In this document: positions 12,921 to 16,440 of the stretch, piece after piece | How the letters are laid out: each line of letters starts with the position of its first letter | Numbering within the stretch: the first letter of the stretch is position 1 | NCBI GenBank assembly: GCA_905234305.1 | Contig: CAJOHT010000005.1 | Coordinates: 1 to 16,440 of the forward strand | Source: an uncultured Ruminococcus sp. | GTDB taxonomy: Bacteria > Bacillota > Clostridia > Oscillospirales > Acutalibacteraceae | Direction: 5' to 3' | DNA: 16,440 nucleotides | Notes under the pieces: generated by a model | The model's input: only the letters and a program-made list of their open reading frames with translations | Told to the model about the DNA's origin: nothing | The model's database searches: none | Program-made: the position numbers and the translations under genes

Positions 12921-14411
12921 CTACACAACCCTGATTTTGCATTTCAGCTTCTTACCGTTCTTTTCAGCGGTAATAGTACAGCTTCCTTTTTTCTTAGCCT
13001 TTACCCTGCCGCTTGAGCTTACCTTAGCTATTTTTTTATTTGAGCTTTTATATACAGTCTTACCGCTTCCGTAGTAAACCTTCAGTTTAAAGGAGCTTTT
13101 TTTGTTTAACTGCTTTGAGCTGTATTTTAAATACGGAAGCACCGTCATTTTATTCTTTGAATAGAACTTAGCCGTTTTACAGCGGTAGTATTTTGTCATA
13201 TTAGCGTTAGACCTAGTCGCGTATACCGTAGAACCCTGACAGGTTACTCCGATATTATTCGTGCCGATAAAATCGGGCAGAGTATATATCCGCTTAAAAT
13301 TCCCCGTATCTGGGTTATATCGTATAATCTTACGCTTAGTATTATAATAAATGTATTTACCGTACTCAAACAGCTTACAGCAGGATTTATTGAACCTACC
13401 GCCCGAGCTGTTACGCCAGGAGTCGTAAATCACCTTTACTACCTTCTTCGAGGAGCCTCTCTTTATCAGAGCCGAATAATACTTACCCTTGTAATTATTA
13501 TTCATATAATAGTAAGCGCCGTTTTTATAAACTATCCGGGAGGTTATCTTCTTAAAAAACGCTCCGTTGTATTTCGAGGAATTGCATACATACTGCGAAC
13601 TATAGGTAATATCGTTCTTATAGCCCGTATGGATATCGGAATCCTGAGCGCGCATACCCGCGTCAGTCAAAAGGAAAAAATTATGCCTTACATAACCCGA
13701 TACGTCGGGAGTAGGGTCGTCGGCGGTAACGTCAACGTGATACCAGTACCCGTTTAGCTTTACAAGGTTCCAGCAATGGCTCTTAGCCTCGTTATTAAGC
13801 GTTTTACTGTCCACACCTACCAGCGACAGAAGGTGGCTGTAGGCTCTTGAATAACCCTCGCAAAGTCCCTTATGCGCCACAATAACATTATAAGCTGTAT
13901 AGGATTTTAAGCCCTTGCTGTAATAACGGCAGTTAACGGCTATTCGGTCGTGAATTATAAGCGCCTTTTTAAAATCGGACCACGACGGGTTGATTCCGTC
14001 AACCAGCTTTTCGGAAGCCTTATTAAACTCCTTTATATATGACGGGATTTTACTCTTTTTAAATATATACTGAGGTTTAAGAATAGCTATCTCGTCCGTC
14101 AGACGGTCGTAATCATAAGGAATAAATGCGGAATCCACATAGAAAATATCGGGATTATCGAACATTACCGAACGGAAAACATATATTATATCATCCTGCG
14201 GAATATGAAAATCCGAAACATCGATTTGGGATTTGCGCTCCCTTAAACCCTCCGTGATATAATCCTCAAGCTCGCTGTAGTATTCTTTAACATCGGGAAT
14301 AAACGGGTGTATCGTACCCTTTTCCTCCTCGGAAAACGCCGTAAAAGGCAGGGAGGTTAAGAGAATTACAGCCGATAGTATTGAACAAATCAAGTATTTT
14401 AATAATCTCAT
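12921..14411 (-). CDS. Secreted transglutaminase-like protein with C-terminal Ig-like domain
   Basis: Start at 14411 (MRLLKYLICS...), preceded by AAGGTG 6 nt away and by its own promoter. The open frame runs 54 codons further upstream, but that part overlaps the cysK promoter. The product is 496 residues. Signal peptide about 1-29. Residues about 140-250 are a transglutaminase-like cysteine-protease fold with the full triad: C184 in GLCEGYSRAYSHLL, H212 in KSHCWNLVKLNG, and D227 in YWYHVDVTADDP. Residues about 280-420 contain repeated Tyr/Lys/Asn-rich strands (GAYYYMNNNY, GKYIYYNTKRKIIRYN) suggestive of a small propeller or sandwich. The last 70 residues are a Big_2-like Ig domain (KVSSSGRVKAKKKGSCTITA). 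In bacteria such proteins act as peptidases or peptide cross-linkers at the cell wall. The substrate is unknown. Confidence 0.85.
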   Translation of the reverse strand: MRLLKYLICSILSAVILLTSLPFTAFSEEEKGTIHPFIPDVKEYYSELEDYITEGLRERKSQIDVSDFHIPQDDIIYVFRSVMFDNPDIFYVDSAFIPYDYDRLTDEIAILKPQYIFKKSKIPSYIKEFNKASEKLVDGINPSWSDFKKALIIHDRIAVNCRYYSKGLKSYTAYNVIVAHKGLCEGYSRAYSHLLSLVGVDSKTLNNEAKSHCWNLVKLNGYWYHVDVTADDPTPDVSGYVRHNFFLLTDAGMRAQDSDIHTGYKNDITYSSQYVCNSSKYNGAFFKKITSRIVYKNGAYYYMNNNYKGKYYSALIKRGSSKKVVKVIYDSWRNSSGGRFNKSCCKLFEYGKYIYYNTKRKIIRYNPDTGNFKRIYTLPDFIGTNNIGVTCQGSTVYATRSNANMTKYYRCKTAKFYSKNKMTVLPYLKYSSKQLNKKSSFKLKVYYGSGKTVYKSSNKKIAKVSSSGRVKAKKKGSCTITAEKNGKKLKCKIRVV

Positions 14412-14429
14412 AGAATCACCTTGAGTAGT

Positions 14430-14458
14430 ATTATAACTTATATTTAAAAAATTTACAA
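14430..14458 (-). promoter_or_regulatory. Promoter of the transglutaminase-like gene
   Basis: On the minus strand, TTGTAA (14458-14453), 17-bp spacer, TATAAT (14435-14430). The leader would be very short, about 12 nt, just enough for the ribosome site. Confidence 0.65.
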
Positions 14459-14490
14459 TTAAAAGAATGTGAAATTTTTTTGAATTTTTC

Positions 14491-14519
14491 TTGACAAACG
14501 TAAAACGCCGTGTTATAAT
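14491..14519 (+). promoter_or_regulatory. Consensus sigma-A promoter of the cysK unit
   Basis: TTGACA, 17-bp spacer, TATAAT: a perfect match in all elements. The start is expected near 14526, so the cysK leader is about 140 nt and contains a short ORF. A promoter this strong usually needs repression or attenuation. Confidence 0.9.
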
Positions 14520-14520
14520 A

Positions 14521-14537
14521 CCTATAAATTCAGTAGG
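14521..14537. promoter_or_regulatory. Candidate Rrf2/CymR-type operator at cysK
   Basis: CCTA-N9-TAGG lies just downstream of the -10 and over the expected start. A similar element (TCTA-N9-TAGG) covers the -10 of the acetyltransferase gene at 16212. The symmetry and its repeat at two cysteine promoters are seen; binding by the neighbouring Rrf2 protein is inferred. Confidence 0.4.
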
Positions 14538-14562
14538 ATTACTAAGTTTTGAGGTGATTGTT

Positions 14563-14595
14563 ATGAAAATCATTAAAATATTTGAACGATGTTGA
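14563..14595 (+). CDS. Short leader ORF (10 codons, ending Arg-Cys-stop) upstream of cysK
   Basis: The ORF codes MKIIKIFERC. It has a good ribosome site (GAGGTGAT, then TGTT before the ATG), lies about 37 nt after the expected start of the cysK message, and ends 71 bp before cysK. Its last sense codon is TGT (Cys). Cysteine-containing leader peptides that sense cysteine supply are known in Actinobacteria, but I know of no described case with this sequence. The stretch between its stop and cysK can form only AT-rich hairpins (GATAT/ATATC at 14594-14610) and holds an 11-bp direct repeat CATTATAAAAT (14612, 14626). There is no clear terminator, so if it regulates, translation coupling or masking of the cysK site is more likely than classic attenuation. 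It is too short to prove by sequence alone. Confidence 0.5.
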   Translation: MKIIKIFERC

Positions 14596-14666
14596 TATAA
14601 TTCTAATATCGCATTATAAAATACTCATTATAAAATTTTTTTAAAATTATTAAGGAGATAAGACTT

Positions 14667-15596
14667 ATGAAAATATCAGAAAGAATTACAGATTTAATCG
14701 GAAACACACCCTTGCTCGAACTTAAAAACCACGAAGCCGCGAATAATCTTGAGGCTAAGGTTATAGGAAAGCTCGAATACTTTAACCCTGCCGGAAGCGT
14801 TAAGGACAGAATCGCTAAGGCGATGATCGACGAAGCCGAGGCTCAGGGACTTATAAAGGAAAACGCCGTTATTATCGAGCCTACAAGCGGCAATACAGGT
14901 ATAGGCTTAGCGTCAGTAGCGGCGTCAAGAGGCTACAGGATTATTTTAACAATGCCCGAGACCATGAGCATTGAGCGCAGAAACCTCTTAAAAGCATACG
15001 GAGCCGAGCTTGTACTTACCGAAGGCGCTAAGGGTATGAAGGGCGCTATCGCTAAGGCTGACGAGCTTGCTAAGGAAATCCCGAACAGCTTTATTCCCAG
15101 CCAGTTCACCAACCTCGCCAATCCTAAGGCTCATATCGCCTCTACAGGTCCCGAAATCTGGGAGGATACCGACGGCAAGGTTGATATTTTCGTAGCGGGA
15201 GTCGGCACAGGCGGAACAGTTTCGGGCGTCGGCGAGTATCTTAAGAGCAAGAATCCCGACATCAAGGTAGTAGCGGTTGAGCCCGCTACCTCCCCCGTTC
15301 TCTCAAAAGGCACCCCGGGTCCTCATAAAATCCAGGGTATCGGCGCGGGATTTGTACCCGACACTCTCAATACCGAAATCTACGATGAAATCATTGCCGT
15401 AGAAAATGAGGAAGCCTTTAAAACAGGCAGAAGCCTCGCTAAAAACGAGGGACTTCTCGTAGGCATTTCCTCGGGAGCGGCTGTATTCGCGGCGACAGAG
15501 CTTGCGAAACGTCCCGAAAACAAGGGTAAAATCATAGTAGCCCTCCTCCCCGATACAGGCGAACGCTACCTTTCGACACCGATGTTTTCCGAATGA
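14667..15596 (+). CDS. cysK: Cysteine synthase A (O-acetylserine sulfhydrylase)
   Basis: Joins O-acetylserine and sulfide to give cysteine and acetate; PLP-dependent, cytoplasmic, normally a dimer. 309 residues, full length. The PLP lysine is K46 in [18 protein letters not shown] (72-80) is the substrate-binding loop. VGTGGTVSG binds the cofactor phosphate. The end [15 protein letters not shown] is typical of CysK rather than CysM. Start supported by AAGGAG 9-10 nt upstream. It lies in a cysteine neighbourhood: Rrf2-family regulator converging downstream, and serine acetyltransferase beyond it. In Bacillus, CysK also acts as co-repressor partner of the Rrf2 regulator CymR, so the neighbouring pair could work the same way; this is inference. 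Expression probably depends on the leader ORF and the operator-like site upstream. Confidence 0.97.
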   Translation: MKISERITDLIGNTPLLELKNHEAANNLEAKVIGKLEYFNPAGSVKDRIAKAMIDEAEAQGLIKENAVIIEPTSGNTGIGLASVAASRGYRIILTMPETMSIERRNLLKAYGAELVLTEGAKGMKGAIAKADELAKEIPNSFIPSQFTNLANPKAHIASTGPEIWEDTDGKVDIFVAGVGTGGTVSGVGEYLKSKNPDIKVVAVEPATSPVLSKGTPGPHKIQGIGAGFVPDTLNTEIYDEIIAVENEEAFKTGRSLAKNEGLLVGISSGAAVFAATELAKRPENKGKIIVALLPDTGERYLSTPMFSE

Positions 15597-15620
15597 TAAA
15601 TTCTATATTATAAAACATTA

Positions 15621-15651
15621 AAGCACTCAGCGCTTAACCTGCTGAGTGCTT
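15621..15651. terminator. Terminator between cysK and the converging Rrf2 gene
   Basis: Perfect 11-bp stem AAGCACTCAGC/GCTGAGTGCTT with a 9-nt loop. The better T-run is on the minus-strand side (TTTAATGTTTTAT), so it mainly ends the rrf2 message; it can also stop cysK. Confidence 0.8.
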
Positions 15652-15652
15652 A

Positions 15653-15683
15653 CTTATTACCTATTACTTATTACCTATTACCT
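15653..15683. repeat. Degenerate 7-bp repeat tract beside the rrf2 stop
   Basis: CTTATTA, CCTATTA, CTTATTA and CCTATTA, then CCTTTA, head to tail between the terminator and the rrf2 stop codon. Nearly identical in unit sequence to the ilvE tract at 2769. Confidence 0.75.
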
Positions 15684-16124
15684 TTAAATAACATAATCAT
15701 TCGCGTAGCTTTCGCGTTCCTTATCTATAATATCCTGGAGAGTGATACCATCGAGGTACTCGGTAATAACCTTCTTTAATCCCTGCCATACAAAGAGCGT
15801 CGAACACTCATCGCGGCGGTCACATACGATATTATTATCGTCCTCGATACACGAAAGCGGAGATAAGCTCCCCTCGGTAAGGCGTATAACCTCGCCCACC
15901 GTACATTTATCGGGCGAAACCGCGAGCTTGTAACCGCCCTGAAAGCCTCGGTTAGTCCTGAGGATATTCGACTTGTTTAAAACAGGTACAATCTGCTCCA
16001 GGTATTTTTTAGAGATATTCTGGCGTTTAGCGATATCCTTAAGAGCGACATAACCGTTTTCCTGATGCTCAGCTAAATCGACCAGCATTCTCAGCGCGTA
16101 TCTTCCCTTTGTCGAGATTTTCAT
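15684..16124 (-). CDS. Rrf2-family transcriptional regulator (CymR/IscR-like)
   Basis: 146 residues. Start at 16124 (MKISTKGRYALRML), the conserved N-terminus of the family, with a GGGGATG ribosome site; an upstream ATG at 16166 is less likely. The winged helix occupies about 1-65, with YVALKDIAKRQNISKKYLEQIVPVLNKSNIL and then the wing RGFQGGYKLAVSPDKCTVGEVIRLTEG. Three cysteines follow in SCIEDDNNIVCDRRDEC, about residues 92-108, spaced C-x8-C-x5-C. This resembles the Fe-S-binding set of IscR, though CymR-type members can also carry cysteines. Position between cysK and serine acetyltransferase points to control of cysteine synthesis, which is the CymR role. It could instead sense Fe-S status. 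It is divergent from the acetyltransferase, with only 121 bp between them, so it probably regulates both and itself. Confidence 0.9.
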   Translation of the reverse strand: MKISTKGRYALRMLVDLAEHQENGYVALKDIAKRQNISKKYLEQIVPVLNKSNILRTNRGFQGGYKLAVSPDKCTVGEVIRLTEGSLSPLSCIEDDNNIVCDRRDECSTLFVWQGLKKVITEYLDGITLQDIIDKERESYANDYVI

Positions 16125-16156
16125 TTTATCATCCCCAAGATTCTTAATCTGAGAAT

Positions 16157-16185
16157 AATATACCACAAAATTACTAGGTTTTCAA
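16157..16185 (-). promoter_or_regulatory. Promoter of the Rrf2 regulator gene
   Basis: On the minus strand, TTGAAA (16185-16180), 17-bp spacer, TATATT (16162-16157). The -35 boxes of this and the divergent promoter are 8 bp apart, so one bound protein could affect both. The spacer contains ACTAGG, similar to Rrf2-family half-sites. Confidence 0.7.
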
Positions 16186-16193
16186 GATTTTTG

Positions 16194-16222
16194 TTGCGTT
16201 ATTTTAAAAAGTCTAGTATAAT
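16194..16222 (+). promoter_or_regulatory. Promoter of the serine acetyltransferase gene
   Basis: TTGCGT, 17-bp spacer, TATAAT. The -10 is consensus and the -35 keeps only TTG. The element TCTA-N9-TAGG at 16212-16228 overlaps the -10, a fitting place for a repressor. Confidence 0.65.
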
Positions 16223-16245
16223 GATAGGGAAAGAACGGTGATATG

Positions 16246-16440
16246 ATGAAAAACACGGATAAAAATGTTGAGCTTATACTCGACAGCTACGAAAAATACG
16301 ACCTCACAAAACGTATCGGCGAGGATCATATAGTTAGCAGGGACAGTCTTATTCTGCTCGTAAAGGAACTAAGGAAGCTCCTGTTCCCGGGATATTTCGA
16401 TAACAAAAAGATAAAAAAGGAATATGTAAAATTCTATATC
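16246..16440 (+). CDS. cysE: Serine O-acetyltransferase (EpsC-type), N-terminal part; runs off the right edge
   Basis: Only 65 residues are in the window. They read from MKNTDKNVELILDSYEKYD to KKEYVKFYI, and include the signature LLVKELRKLLFPGYFDNKK found at this position in the clostridial EpsC-type serine acetyltransferases. The enzyme acetylates serine with acetyl-CoA to make O-acetylserine, the CysK substrate. The left-handed beta-helix with the active site lies beyond the edge and cannot be checked. Two ATGs stand in tandem at 16243 and 16246. The second sits at better distance from GGTGAT, so it was chosen. Neighbours cysK and the Rrf2 regulator support the call. Confidence 0.8.
   Translation, partial: MKNTDKNVELILDSYEKYDLTKRIGEDHIVSRDSLILLVKELRKLLFPGYFDNKKIKKEYVKFYI

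Noticed and set aside
14596..14666. Intrinsic attenuator between leader ORF and cysK
   Set aside because: Only weak A-T stems can form; no GC stem followed by a T-run.

Overview
The window looks like chromosome from an anaerobic, low-to-mid-GC gut Firmicute, most likely of the Ruminococcus/Oscillospiraceae type. This rests on the strong Shine-Dalgarno sites, the near-consensus sigma-A promoters with 17-bp spacers, the many secreted proteins carrying lysine-rich Ig-like modules, the lipoprotein amylase with a starch-binding module, and an EpsC-type serine acetyltransferase next to cysK. Genus is an inference; no rRNA gene is present.

Layout. 1-1960 (minus): a secreted serpin with an Ig-like domain and a long Thr/Glu linker, split by a single-base frameshift near 943-946 and running off the left edge. 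2263-2727 (plus): a Rep-like winged-helix protein with an in-gene array of 21-bp repeats followed by 43 bp of pure A+T. 2787-3806 (minus): ilvE. 3975-5054 (plus): a P-loop ATPase fused to a CYTH domain. 5129-5368: tRNA-Arg(TCT), tRNA-His(GTG) and tRNA-Lys(TTT) from one consensus promoter, followed by a tail with partial inverted and direct copies of the tRNA-Lys 3' end. 5806-6702: secreted FN3 protein. 6878-7455: DUF4160/DUF2442 pair between two near-identical terminators. 7635-9333: membrane acyltransferase and tspO. 9394-11814 (minus): GH13 amylase lipoprotein plus a small lipoprotein. 11987-12811: secreted cohesin-like/lysine-rich protein. 12921-14411 (minus): secreted transglutaminase-like protein with an Ig-like tail. 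14563 to the right edge: a cysteine-biosynthesis neighbourhood with a 10-codon leader ORF ending in Cys, cysK, an Rrf2-family regulator and the start of serine O-acetyltransferase.

How the genes fit together. The right end is a coherent cysteine module: serine acetyltransferase makes O-acetylserine, CysK turns it into cysteine, and the Rrf2/CymR-like protein between them is the obvious candidate regulator. Imperfect CCTA-N9-TAGG elements lie at the cysK and acetyltransferase promoters. The short ORF MKIIKIFERC between the cysK promoter and cysK is a candidate cysteine-sensing leader peptide. The rest is largely cell-surface biology (serpin, amylase, cohesin-like, transglutaminase-like and FN3 proteins) interspersed with housekeeping genes.

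Repeats worth noting are four tracts of a degenerate 7-bp repeat (CTTATYA/CTTACCA type) next to terminators or stop codons, the twin terminators around the DUF pair, and the tRNA-Lys fold-back. There is no CRISPR array, transposase, integrase or rRNA gene in the window.
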